Shown piece after piece: positions 26,384-33,775 of a stretch of DNA of 64,000 nt. The stretch's first letter is position 1. Each line of letters begins with the position of its first letter. A program made the translations under genes and the position numbers. The stretch comes from Azospirillum picis (GTDB lineage Bacteria > Pseudomonadota > Alphaproteobacteria > Azospirillales > Azospirillaceae): NCBI RefSeq assembly GCF_017876115.1, contig NZ_JAGINO010000011.1:62001-126000 (forward strand), in the 5' to 3' direction. Under the pieces are notes generated by a model. The model ran no database searches and was not told the DNA's origin. It saw only the letters and a list, made by a program, of their open reading frames with translations.

Positions 26384-27598
26384 ATGACGAAGCCAGCGGC
26401 GACGGCGGATATGGCGACAGCGGGGGCGGCAGCGGCAGCGGCAGCGGCAGCAGCAGCAGCCGGCGACCGGCCCGCCCCCCTGCGCGGCGATTGGGACGTC
26501 GCCGTCGTCGGCGGCGGACTGGTCGGCGCGTCCATCGCGCTCGGCCTGTGCCGCAGCGGCCTGCGGCCGCTTGTGCTGGACGGCGAGGATCTCGACCTGC
26601 GGGCCTCACGGGCCAACTTCGCGCTGGTCTGGGTGCAGGGCAAGGGGGTCGGCGCGCCGCACTATGCCCTGTGGAGCAAGGCGTCGGCCGAGGGCTGGCC
26701 GCAACTGGCCGCCCTGCTGCGCGAGACGACCGGCATCGACGTCTCGCTCAACCAGCGCGGCGCCTTCAGCTTCGCCCTGTCGCAGGGCGAACTCGACCGC
26801 TACCGCGACGAGATGGAGCGGGTGGCGGCGGAGACCGCCGGGGCCGCCGCCCCTTACGAGGTGCTGAGCCACAACGAACTGCGCGACCGCCTGCCGGCGG
26901 TCGGGCCGGAGGTCGTCGGCGCCATCTATTCGCCCGCCGACGGGCATGTGAACTCCCTGCGCCTGCTGCGCGCCCTGCATGCGGCGCTGCCGGCGCTGGG
27001 TGCCGGCTACCGCGCCCATCACCGGGTCGAGCGGATCGAGCCGCTGCACGCCGGTTTCCGCCTGTTCGGCCCCTGGGGCGATCTGGTGGTGCCGCGGGTG
27101 GTGATCGCCGCCGGCACCGGCGCCGAGGCGCTGGCGCCGATGGTCGGACTGCGGGTGCCGCTGACCCGCAGCAAGGGCCAGGTGCTGGTGACCGAGAAGT
27201 GCGAGCCCTTCTTCGACTACGCCTCCGCCACCATCCGCCAGACCGACGAGGGCGGGGTGATGATCGGCGACAGCGAGGAGACGGGCACCGACTCCATCGC
27301 CGCGCGGGCCGACATCAGCGCCGTGCTGGCGCAGCGGGCGATCCGCGTCTTTCCCCGGCTGGCCGACGTCAACGTCGTGCGGAGCTGGGCCGGCTTCCGC
27401 GTCAAGACGCTGGACGGGCTGCCGGTCTACGAACAGTCGGCGCGCCATCCCGGCGCCTTCGCCGTCGCCTGCCATTCCGGCGTCACGCTGGCCGCCGCCC
27501 ATGCCCTGACCGTGGCGCCGCAGATCGCCGCCGGGGCGCTGGCGCCCGACCTCGCCGTCTTCGCGTCCCGGAGGTTCGATGTTCCGCCGTCTGCATGA
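26384..27598 (+). CDS. FAD-dependent amine/imino-acid oxidoreductase subunit (DadA-like)
   Basis: A 404-aa DAO-family flavoprotein. After an Ala-rich start of about 30 residues encoded by a GCGGCA repeat, WDVAVVGGGLVGASIALGL is the FAD-binding GxGxxG. HYALWSKASAEGWPQL and RAGFRVKTLDGLPVYEQ-type segments follow as in D-amino acid dehydrogenases and OoxB. The C-terminal end AFAVACHSGVTLAAAHA is the second FAD contact. It overlaps the ferredoxin-like subunit gene by 20 nt. It is probably the substrate-oxidising (beta) subunit of a three-part complex with the next two genes. Confidence 0.9.
   Translation: MTKPAATADMATAGAAAAAAAAAAAAGDRPAPLRGDWDVAVVGGGLVGASIALGLCRSGLRPLVLDGEDLDLRASRANFALVWVQGKGVGAPHYALWSKASAEGWPQLAALLRETTGIDVSLNQRGAFSFALSQGELDRYRDEMERVAAETAGAAAPYEVLSHNELRDRLPAVGPEVVGAIYSPADGHVNSLRLLRALHAALPALGAGYRAHHRVERIEPLHAGFRLFGPWGDLVVPRVVIAAGTGAEALAPMVGLRVPLTRSKGQVLVTEKCEPFFDYASATIRQTDEGGVMIGDSEETGTDSIAARADISAVLAQRAIRVFPRLADVNVVRSWAGFRVKTLDGLPVYEQSARHPGAFAVACHSGVTLAAAHALTVAPQIAAGALAPDLAVFASRRFDVPPSA
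26425..26461 (+). repeat. GCGGCA/GCA simple repeat in the oxidoreductase N-terminus
   Basis: A run of GCGGCA and then GCA units encodes a tract of Ala residues before the FAD-binding fold. Its length may vary by slippage in steps that keep the frame. Confidence 0.75.
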
Positions 27599-27878
27599 AC
27601 CGGCCGAGCCGGTGCGCTTCACCTTCGACGGCCGGCCGCTCACCGCGGCGGCCGGCGACACGGTGGCGGCGGCCCTGCTCGCCGCCGGCGTGCGCGAGGT
27701 CCGCCGCAGCGTGGTCGGCGGCGAGCCGCGCGCCCCCTACTGCCTGATGGGCGTCTGCTTCGACTGCCTGGTCACCATCGACGGCGTGCAGAACCGCCAG
27801 AGCTGCCTGACCGAGGTTCGCGAGGGCATGGAGGTCCGCAGCCAGCAGGGCCGCCGCCGGCTGGAGGGCGCGGAATGA
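27579..27878 (+). CDS. [2Fe-2S] ferredoxin-like subunit of the oxidoreductase
   Basis: A 99-aa protein of the Fer2_4 type. It has FTFDGRPLTAAAGDTVAAALLAAG and the cluster-binding cysteines PYCLMGVCFDCLVTID...QSCLTEV (C-x4-C-x2-C and a later C). Similar small subunits (gamma of D-hydroxyproline dehydrogenase; HcnA-like) pass electrons between flavin subunits. It overlaps both neighbours (27579-27598 and 27875-27878), so the three form one translationally coupled unit. Confidence 0.92.
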   Translation: MFRRLHEPAEPVRFTFDGRPLTAAAGDTVAAALLAAGVREVRRSVVGGEPRAPYCLMGVCFDCLVTIDGVQNRQSCLTEVREGMEVRSQQGRRRLEGAE

Positions 27879-29449
27879 CCGCCGCCGCCGCGTCGCGCGA
27901 CATTGCCGGCCCGATCACTCACGCCGCCGATCTCGCCGACCGCTACGACGTGGTCGTCGTCGGCGCCGGGCCGGCCGGCCTGTCGGCGGCGGTCGAGGCG
28001 TCCGGCCGCCTCGCCGCCTCGGGCGGCAGCGTGCTGCTGCTCGACGAGAACCCGTCGCCCGGCGGCCAGATCTACCGTGCCGTCACCCGTCGCCCACGGC
28101 GGCCGGACGATTGCCTCGGCGCCGACTACTGGGCCGGCCTGCCGCTCGCCGACGCCTTCGCCGCCAGCCCCGCCGCCTACGCCCCCGGCGCCACCGTCTG
28201 GGGAGTGGAGCCCTGCGGGGCAGGGGAGGGCGGGGCAGGGAAAGGACATGAGCCCCCCCTCGTCGGCGTCAGCCTCGGCGGTGCCGCACGCCGCATCGCG
28301 GCCGGTGCCGTCATCCTGGCGAGCGGCGCCATGGAGCGGCCGATGCCGGTGCCGGGCTGGACGCTGCCCGGCGTGATGACGGCCGGCGCGGCGCAGATCG
28401 CCCTGAAGTCGGCCGATGCCGTGCCGGCCGGCCGCATCGTGCTCGCCGGCTGCGGGCCGCTGCTCTACCTGCTGGCCTGGCAGCTTCTGCGGGCGGGGGC
28501 GGAGATCGCCGCCATCCTCGACACCGCCGACCCCGGCCAGCGCCTCGCCGCTCTGCGCGCGCTGCCGGACTTCCTGCGCTCGCCCTACGTCGCCAAGGGG
28601 CTGTCGCTGCTGGCGCAGGTGCGCCGCCGCGTTCCCGTCCATGGCGGCATCGAGTCCCTGGCGATCGAGGGCGACGGCCGCGCCGAGCATGTCCTCTACC
28701 GCCAGCGCGGCCGCGCCGGCAACATCGCTGCCGCCAGCATCGACGCTGATTGCGTGCTGCTGCACCAGGGCGTCATCCCCTCGACCCACCTCGCCGCCGC
28801 CGCCGGCTGCCGCATCGAATGGAACGCCGTCCAGCGCGCCTTCCAGCCGGCGACCGACGATGTGGGGCGCAGCTCCGTGGCTGGCATCCTGGTCGCCGGC
28901 GACGGCGCCGGGATCGGCGGGGCGCCGCATGCCGCGGTGGCCGGGCGGATCGCCGCGCTGGCGGCACTGGCCGACCTCGGCCGCCTCGCGGACGCCGATT
29001 GCCGTCGCGCGCTGGAGTCGCTGCGGCGCGAGCGGGCGCGCTGGCGCCGCGGCCGCGCCTTCCTCGACCGGCTCTACCAGCCGGCGGCGGCCTTCCGGGC
29101 GCCGCGCGACCCCGCCACCATCGTCTGCCGCTGCGAGGAGGTGACGGCCGGCACCCTGCGCAAGACGGTGGCGCTCGGCGTGCCGGGGCCGAACCAGCTC
29201 AAGACCTTCCTGCGCTGCGGCATGGGGCCGTGCCAGGGCCGGCTCTGCGCCCAGACCGTCACCGAGATCATGGCCGAGGAGCGCGGCGTCGACCCGTCGG
29301 CGATCGGCACCTACCGCCTGCGCAGCCCGGTCAAGCCGCTGCGCCTGTCCGAACTCGCCGCCCTCCCGGTCCCGCCGGACGCGGTGAGCGCCGTCACCGG
29401 CGAGCCGCCGGCCAAGGGGCCGTCCGAGAGCCCGGCCGACGCCCGGTAA
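27875..29449 (+). CDS. FAD/NAD(P)-binding subunit with C-terminal BFD-like [2Fe-2S] domain (OoxA/HcnB-like)
   Basis: A 524-aa flavoprotein. YDVVVVGAGPAGLSAAVEASGRLAA is the FAD site, a second Rossmann site is GRIVLAGCGPLLYLLAWQLL, and GILVAGDGAGIGGAPHAAVAGR closes the FAD fold. The C-terminus has IVCRCEEVTAGTL...CGMGPCQGRLCAQT, a BFD-like Fe-S cluster with four Cys. This matches the alpha subunit of opine oxidases and D-hydroxyproline dehydrogenase. A short Gly-rich insertion (GAGEGGAGKG) is encoded near 28220. It probably passes electrons to the membrane chain. Substrate undetermined. Confidence 0.92.
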   Translation: MTAAAASRDIAGPITHAADLADRYDVVVVGAGPAGLSAAVEASGRLAASGGSVLLLDENPSPGGQIYRAVTRRPRRPDDCLGADYWAGLPLADAFAASPAAYAPGATVWGVEPCGAGEGGAGKGHEPPLVGVSLGGAARRIAAGAVILASGAMERPMPVPGWTLPGVMTAGAAQIALKSADAVPAGRIVLAGCGPLLYLLAWQLLRAGAEIAAILDTADPGQRLAALRALPDFLRSPYVAKGLSLLAQVRRRVPVHGGIESLAIEGDGRAEHVLYRQRGRAGNIAAASIDADCVLLHQGVIPSTHLAAAAGCRIEWNAVQRAFQPATDDVGRSSVAGILVAGDGAGIGGAPHAAVAGRIAALAALADLGRLADADCRRALESLRRERARWRRGRAFLDRLYQPAAAFRAPRDPATIVCRCEEVTAGTLRKTVALGVPGPNQLKTFLRCGMGPCQGRLCAQTVTEIMAEERGVDPSAIGTYRLRSPVKPLRLSELAALPVPPDAVSAVTGEPPAKGPSESPADAR

Positions 29450-29492
29450 CACACCAAACACCCTTTCCAATCCCACACCGAAGGACACCGCC

Positions 29493-29837
29493 ATGGCGAC
29501 CCGCCACCTGCGCACGCCCATCATGCACCGCGTCGTCGAGAAGAACGGCCTCGTCTTCGTCGGCGGCACCACCTGCGACGACGAGAGCCTCGACATGGCC
29601 GGCCAGACCCGCGAGATCCTGGCCAAGATCGACGGCTACCTCGCCCAGGCCGGCAGCGACAAGAGCAAGCTGCTCTCCGCCACCATCTTCGTCACCGACC
29701 TGTCGTTGAAGCCGCAGATGGACGCGGTGTGGAAGGAGTGGCTGGCGCCCGAGAGCCTGCCGACCCGCGCCACCGTCGGCGTCGCCGACCTCGGCGGCAC
29801 CACCCTGATCGAGATCGTGGTGACCGCCCACACCTGA
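29493..29837 (+). CDS. RidA-family enamine/imine deaminase
   Basis: A 114-aa RidA/YjgF/UK114 protein, which hydrolyses reactive imines or enamines to ketones and ammonia. Visible are IMHRVVEKNGLVFVGGTTCDD, TREILAKIDGYLAQAGSDKSKLLSATIFVTDL and the active-site Arg strand in LPTRATVGVADLGGTTLIEIVVTA. It lies between the oxidoreductase, whose product would be an imine, and an enolase-superfamily enzyme. The context makes imine hydrolysis after amine dehydrogenation likely. AAGGACACC precedes the start. Confidence 0.93.
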   Translation: MATRHLRTPIMHRVVEKNGLVFVGGTTCDDESLDMAGQTREILAKIDGYLAQAGSDKSKLLSATIFVTDLSLKPQMDAVWKEWLAPESLPTRATVGVADLGGTTLIEIVVTAHT

Positions 29838-29877
29838 AAAACTGCCCCAGGGAAGATGGTCAGGGAGGAAGCCGGCG

Positions 29878-31029
29878 ATGAAGATCGAGCGCGTCAGGAT
29901 CACCAGTGTCGAGGGGGGCGGGCTGCGGCCCGTCCTGGTCGAGATCGTCGCCGACGGCGTCAGCGGCTTCGGCGAGGCCGGGGTCGCCTACGGCTACGGC
30001 GCGCCGGCGGTCGCCGGGATGCTGTCGGACATGGCGGCCGAGATCGTCGGCCGCGACGCCACCGCCATCCGGGCGATCTGGCAGGACCTCTACGACAACG
30101 CCTTCTGGACCAAGGGGGGCGGCGCCATCGCCTTCGCCGCCCTCAGCGCCATCGAACTGGCTCTGTGGGACCTGCGCGGGCAGGCACTCGGCCTGCCGGT
30201 GCACGCGCTGCTCGGCGGGCCGCTGCAGCGCTCGATCCCCGTCTACGCCAACGGCTGGAACCACGAGCACGACGACGTGGTCAAATGGGCCAAGGCGGCG
30301 GCGCGGCCGCTCGCCGACGGCTACCGCAGCCTGAAGGCCTATCCCTTCGCCCACGAGCTGCCCGACGGCACCTTCCGCCACGTCCCGGCCCGCGCCGTCG
30401 ACGACGGCCGCTTCCGCCGCGCCGTGGAGCGGGTCAAGGCGCTGCGGGCCGAGGTCGGGCCGGAGGTGCCCCTGATGCTCGACCTGTCGGGCGGGGTCTG
30501 CGACGACCAGCTGCTGCGCTTCCTCGACGTCTGCGCCGGGCTCGACATCGCCTGGATCGAGGAGCCGCTCGACCCCTTCAACCTGTCCGGCCTGCCGCGC
30601 GTCGCCGGGCTGACCCGCATCCCGATCGCCGCCGGCGAGCGCGTCTACGGCCGCGCCGGCTTCCGCAACCTGCTCGACACCGGCGCGGTCTCGATCGTCA
30701 TGCCGGACATCGCCAACTGCGGCGGCCTGCTGGAGGCCATCCAGATCGCCGGCTTGGCCGAGACCCACAACGCCCGGGTGGCGCCGCACAACTGCGCCTC
30801 CAGCCTGTGCACGGCGGCGTCGCTGGCGCTGGCCGGGCTGGTCCCCAACATCATGACGCTGGAACTCTACCCCTACTTCCTGGACTCAGCCAGTTGGGTC
30901 CATCTCGTCGAGAACCCGCCGGAGCGGGCGGTGCGCGACGGCCGGCTGGAGCTGTCCGACCTTCCGGGCCTCGGCGCCGTGATCGACCGCAAGGCGCTCG
31001 CCCGTTTCCCCACGCGCGAGGTCGCCTGA
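29878..31029 (+). CDS. Enolase-superfamily enzyme (mandelate racemase/muconate lactonising type)
   Basis: A 383-aa MR/MLE enzyme that abstracts a proton alpha to a carboxylate with Mg2+. Visible are the capping domain start MKIERVRITSVEGGGLRPVLVEI, and the metal ligands MLDLSGGV (Asp), WIEEPLDPFN (Glu) and PIAAGERVYG (Glu). Also present are PDIANCGGLLEAIQIAGLAE and VAPHNCASS with the general-base His, as in the mandelate racemase subgroup. The usual KxK is reduced to one Lys in SLKAYPF, so dehydratase or racemase activity cannot be told apart. It ends the operon. It probably supplies or consumes the acid handled by the oxidase. Confidence 0.88.
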   Translation: MKIERVRITSVEGGGLRPVLVEIVADGVSGFGEAGVAYGYGAPAVAGMLSDMAAEIVGRDATAIRAIWQDLYDNAFWTKGGGAIAFAALSAIELALWDLRGQALGLPVHALLGGPLQRSIPVYANGWNHEHDDVVKWAKAAARPLADGYRSLKAYPFAHELPDGTFRHVPARAVDDGRFRRAVERVKALRAEVGPEVPLMLDLSGGVCDDQLLRFLDVCAGLDIAWIEEPLDPFNLSGLPRVAGLTRIPIAAGERVYGRAGFRNLLDTGAVSIVMPDIANCGGLLEAIQIAGLAETHNARVAPHNCASSLCTAASLALAGLVPNIMTLELYPYFLDSASWVHLVENPPERAVRDGRLELSDLPGLGAVIDRKALARFPTREVA

Positions 31030-31050
31030 CCGGACGCCGCCCGGCGCGTG

Positions 31051-31758
31051 CTACGCCGCCGCCCAGCGGTTGCGCCCGGCGCGCTTGGCGGCGTAGAGCG
31101 CGTCGTCGGCCGCTTGGATGCTGGCGTCGGCGCTCCAGCCCGCCCGGTGGGTGGCGACGCCCAGGCTGAGCGTCACCCTGACGACCCGCTCGCCATAGAG
31201 GACGGCATGCCGCTCGACCAGCTCGCGCAGCTTCTCGGCGACCGTCTCGGCTTGGCTCTGGTTGGCGCCGGCCAGCAGGATCAGGAACTCCTCGCCGCCC
31301 CAGCGGGCGCACAGGTCGTTCCCGCGCAGGTTCCGGCGCAGCAGGCTGGCCAGCTCCACCAGCACGAGGTCGCCGACCGCGTGGCCCAGCTCGTCGTTGA
31401 CCGCCTTGAAATGGTCGATGTCCAGCATGATCAGCGCCAGCCCGCCTGCACCTCCGGCCCCGCCATCCCGGTGGGCGTCCTGTGCCAGCTCGGCTTCCAG
31501 CCGCTCGATCATGTGGCGTCGGTTGGGCAGGTCGGTCAGCGGGTCGGTCAGCGAGGCCGTGTGCAGCGCCAGCGTCATGCGGCGGGCGTCGGTCTGGATG
31601 TGGTCGCTGATCTTGGCGATCTTGGTGAGCTGCCGCATCAGCTTCAGGTGCTCGCCGGCGAGCGCCCGGAACTCGGCCATCAGCGGGTGGCCGGCATAGT
31701 CCGCGGTCTCCGACAGCCGGCGGATCCAGTCCTGGACCTTCTGCTCCTGCGCGATCAT
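31051..31758 (-). CDS. siaD: Diguanylate cyclase, SiaD-like
   Basis: A 235-aa protein with an N-terminal helical stalk (residues 4-65: QEQKVQDWIRRL...KLMRQLTKIAKISDHIQTDARRM) and a GGDEF domain: DPLTDLPNRRHM, LIMLDIDHFKAVNDELGHAVGD and the intact RWGGEEFLILL active site. It makes c-di-GMP from GTP. In Pseudomonas SiaC binds the SiaD stalk and activates it. No RxxD inhibitory site is obvious before GGEEF (RGNDLCARWGGEEF gives RGND, which should be checked). It is the last gene of the siaA-siaB-siaC-kinase-siaD operon. Confidence 0.9.
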   Translation of the reverse strand: MIAQEQKVQDWIRRLSETADYAGHPLMAEFRALAGEHLKLMRQLTKIAKISDHIQTDARRMTLALHTASLTDPLTDLPNRRHMIERLEAELAQDAHRDGGAGGAGGLALIMLDIDHFKAVNDELGHAVGDLVLVELASLLRRNLRGNDLCARWGGEEFLILLAGANQSQAETVAEKLRELVERHAVLYGERVVRVTLSLGVATHRAGWSADASIQAADDALYAAKRAGRNRWAAA

Positions 31759-31892
31759 GCCCGCCGTCCCCCGCCCGGATCCACACCCGGATCCACGCCC
31801 AGTTCCACGCCCGATCACCCGCCTGATTCCCCGCTCGGTCCCCCGGGGCGGCGCGCAGTGCCCGTCCGGGGGCGCCCCCGGTCCACCTGCCG
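31759..31892 (-). repeat. Degenerate 12-bp tandem repeat between the kinase and siaD
   Basis: CCCGGATCCACA / CCCGGATCCACG / CCCAGTTCCACG / CCCGATCACCCG-like units (about 31778-31826) are followed by GC-rich hairpins such as CCGGGGGCGCCCCCGG near 31867-31882. This may attenuate siaD expression. No protein is encoded. Confidence 0.55.
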
Positions 31893-32795
31893 TCATGCCG
31901 GCACCTCGGCCGTTTCCGCCCCGGCCGCCTGGACCGCCTGCGCCGCCGTCGGCAGGCGGACGGTGAAGACGGATCCGCGCGCCGGCTCGCTCGCCACCGC
32001 GATGGTGCCGCCGTGCGAGTCGACGATACAGCGCGCCAGATGCAGCCCCAGCCCGGCCCCGGTGGTGCCGGCGGCGTTGGAGGCGCGGAAATACTTGTCG
32101 AACAGCCGGGCCGCGTCGGCGGCGTTGACGCCGATGCCGTCGTCGGCCACCTGCACCGTGGCCTGGCCGTCGGCGACCGCCAGCGTCAGGCGCACCGTGC
32201 CGCCGTTGGGCGAGTACTTGACCGCGTTCTCCAGCAGGTTGGAGAAGACGACGGCCAGCAGGTCGCGGTCGCCCGGCACCGGCACCGGCCGCTCGGCGCC
32301 GGCCAGCTCGATGCGGTGGACGGCGCTGCCGCTGCCGACCTCGCCGGCGACGCAGCGCAGCAGCGCCGACAGGTCGACCGCCGCCGACCGCCGGGCGGTG
32401 CCGGGGCCGAGCCGCTCGTCGGTCAGGCAGCGCCCGATCAGGTGCAGCATCCGCTGCACGGCGTTGCGGATCTTGACCACCCGCGGCACCGCCGACGCCG
32501 GCAGCTTGGGCTCCAGCTCCAGCATCTGCGAGGCGCTGTCGATGATCGCCAGCGGCGTGCGGAACTCGTGCCCGACCATCAGGACGAACTGGCGCTGCTC
32601 GCGCGCCATCTCCTTGGTCTCGGTCTGCAGCCGGTCGCTGATCTTGGCGATCTTGCGGAACTGGCGCAGCAGCTTGCCATGCTTCTCCGCCAGGCCAAGC
32701 AATTCGGGCAGCAGCGGGTTTCCGGCATTGGCCGGGTCGTCGGCCAGCCGCTGCACCCACTGACGAAGTTCCTGCTCCTGGGACCGCATCGGCAT
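31893..32795 (-). CDS. Histidine kinase inserted in the sia operon, N-terminus homologous to SiaD
   Basis: A 300-aa soluble kinase with no membrane helix. Residues 6-65 (QEQELRQWVQRL...KLLRQFRKIAKISDRLQTETKEM) align without gaps to residues 4-63 of the SiaD-like cyclase. The HisKA motif is VGHEFRTPLAIIDS with His76. HATPase boxes follow: NLLENAVKYSPNGG, VADDGIGVNAADAARLFDKYF and TTGAGLGLHLARCI. The start is at 32795, 9 bp after the siaC stop; a second ATG at 32789 is possible. If the shared stalk is the SiaC docking site, SiaC would act on both proteins. No partner regulator is adjacent. Confidence 0.92.
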   Translation of the reverse strand: MPMRSQEQELRQWVQRLADDPANAGNPLLPELLGLAEKHGKLLRQFRKIAKISDRLQTETKEMAREQRQFVLMVGHEFRTPLAIIDSASQMLELEPKLPASAVPRVVKIRNAVQRMLHLIGRCLTDERLGPGTARRSAAVDLSALLRCVAGEVGSGSAVHRIELAGAERPVPVPGDRDLLAVVFSNLLENAVKYSPNGGTVRLTLAVADGQATVQVADDGIGVNAADAARLFDKYFRASNAAGTTGAGLGLHLARCIVDSHGGTIAVASEPARGSVFTVRLPTAAQAVQAAGAETAEVPA

Positions 32796-32804
32796 CTCGG
32801 GTGA

Positions 32805-33179
32805 CTAGTGCGCCAGGATTTCGAAGGGAAGCGACACGTCCTCGGCGAACTCCTCGGCCATGTCGAGCGCCCGGTCGTTGTCGCTGTCGTAGTGCCAGCG
32901 CACCGACACCGTGTGGCCCTTCTGGTGGGCGCCGTCCAGCATCTCCAGCACGTCGATCATGCACTTGATGCTGCTGGTGTTGAGGTAGCTGAGGCCGATC
33001 TCCAGCACCACCGGCGGCGCCGGCTCCTTCAGGAACTCCTCCAGCCAGGTGAACACCGGGGCATAGAAGTCGAAGGAATTCTCCGGGTAGGATTCGCCCT
33101 CGATCCGCAGCACGCCGGCGGCGGCATCGAAATCGATCAGGGGCGAGCAGGAGGTTGCCTCGATCCGCAAACTGTCCAT
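32805..33179 (-). CDS. siaC: SiaC-like partner-switch protein
   Basis: A 124-aa DUF1987/SiaC protein. The segment VVLEIGLSYLNTSSIKCMIDVLEML carries Thr68, the same position as the phosphorylated Thr of Pseudomonas SiaC. In that system SiaB phosphorylates SiaC, SiaA removes the phosphate, and unphosphorylated SiaC activates the SiaD cyclase. The N-terminal LRIEATSCSPLIDFDAAAGVLRIEGESYPENSFDFYAPVFTWLEEFL is typical of the family. It lies directly between siaB and the kinase. Confidence 0.92.
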   Translation of the reverse strand: MDSLRIEATSCSPLIDFDAAAGVLRIEGESYPENSFDFYAPVFTWLEEFLKEPAPPVVLEIGLSYLNTSSIKCMIDVLEMLDGAHQKGHTVSVRWHYDSDNDRALDMAEEFAEDVSLPFEILAH

Positions 33180-33210
33180 TATTCGTGTTCCGTCGGTCTT
33201 ATCGCTGGAC

Positions 33211-33756
33211 TTAAAGCTGTACTTCCAGGCTGAAGAAGAAATAGGTGTCGTCGACCTCGCGCAGCGAGTAGTCGAGCGGCCGGCTGGCCTTGCGCGCCAT
33301 GTCGATCAGCCCCAGCCCGGCGCCGTTGGCCGCCGCGTCGCGCGGCTTGCGCGACTGTTCCTTGTAGGCTGCCTTCAGCCCCGCCTTGTCCAGCCCGCGC
33401 AGCTTCTCCAGCATCGCCTCCAGCCCCTCGGCGTCGTCGCGCTCCACCAGGTTGCCGGAGCTGACCACGTAATGGTCCTCGTCCTTGCCGATGACGACGA
33501 TGCCGCTGTTGGCCGGGATCGGCCGGCCCTGCGCCTCGCGCGAGGCGGCGTAGTTGCGGACGTTCTGCGCCTGCTCCACATAGACCGAGAAGACGTCCAT
33601 GATCGCCGACTTCTCGATCCGCTCGTTCTCCAGGTGGTTGCGGACCGCCTTGCCCAGCTCTTCGATGACGCTGTGGCTGAACGGCCCGCTGAAGCAGATC
33701 AGCAGCTTCTGCCGCGACAGAAGCTCTTGCAGGTTGAAGAGTTCGTTGCCTTTCAT
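33211..33756 (-). CDS. siaB: SiaB-like protein kinase
   Basis: A 181-aa SiaB-family (DUF6272) atypical anti-sigma-like kinase that would phosphorylate SiaC. Visible are LLICFSGPFSHSVIEELGKAVRNHLEN, the N-box-like FSVYVEQAQNVRNYA, and the glycine lid NGAGLGLIDMARKA, followed by YFFFSLEV. The start MKGNELFNLQELL at 33756 is the family start. It lies between siaA (stop 33776) and siaC (start 33179). The kinase is soluble. Confidence 0.92.
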   Translation of the reverse strand: MKGNELFNLQELLSRQKLLICFSGPFSHSVIEELGKAVRNHLENERIEKSAIMDVFSVYVEQAQNVRNYAASREAQGRPIPANSGIVVIGKDEDHYVVSSGNLVERDDAEGLEAMLEKLRGLDKAGLKAAYKEQSRKPRDAAANGAGLGLIDMARKASRPLDYSLREVDDTYFFFSLEVQL

Positions 33757-33775
33757 CGTGCCTTGGAAACCTGCC

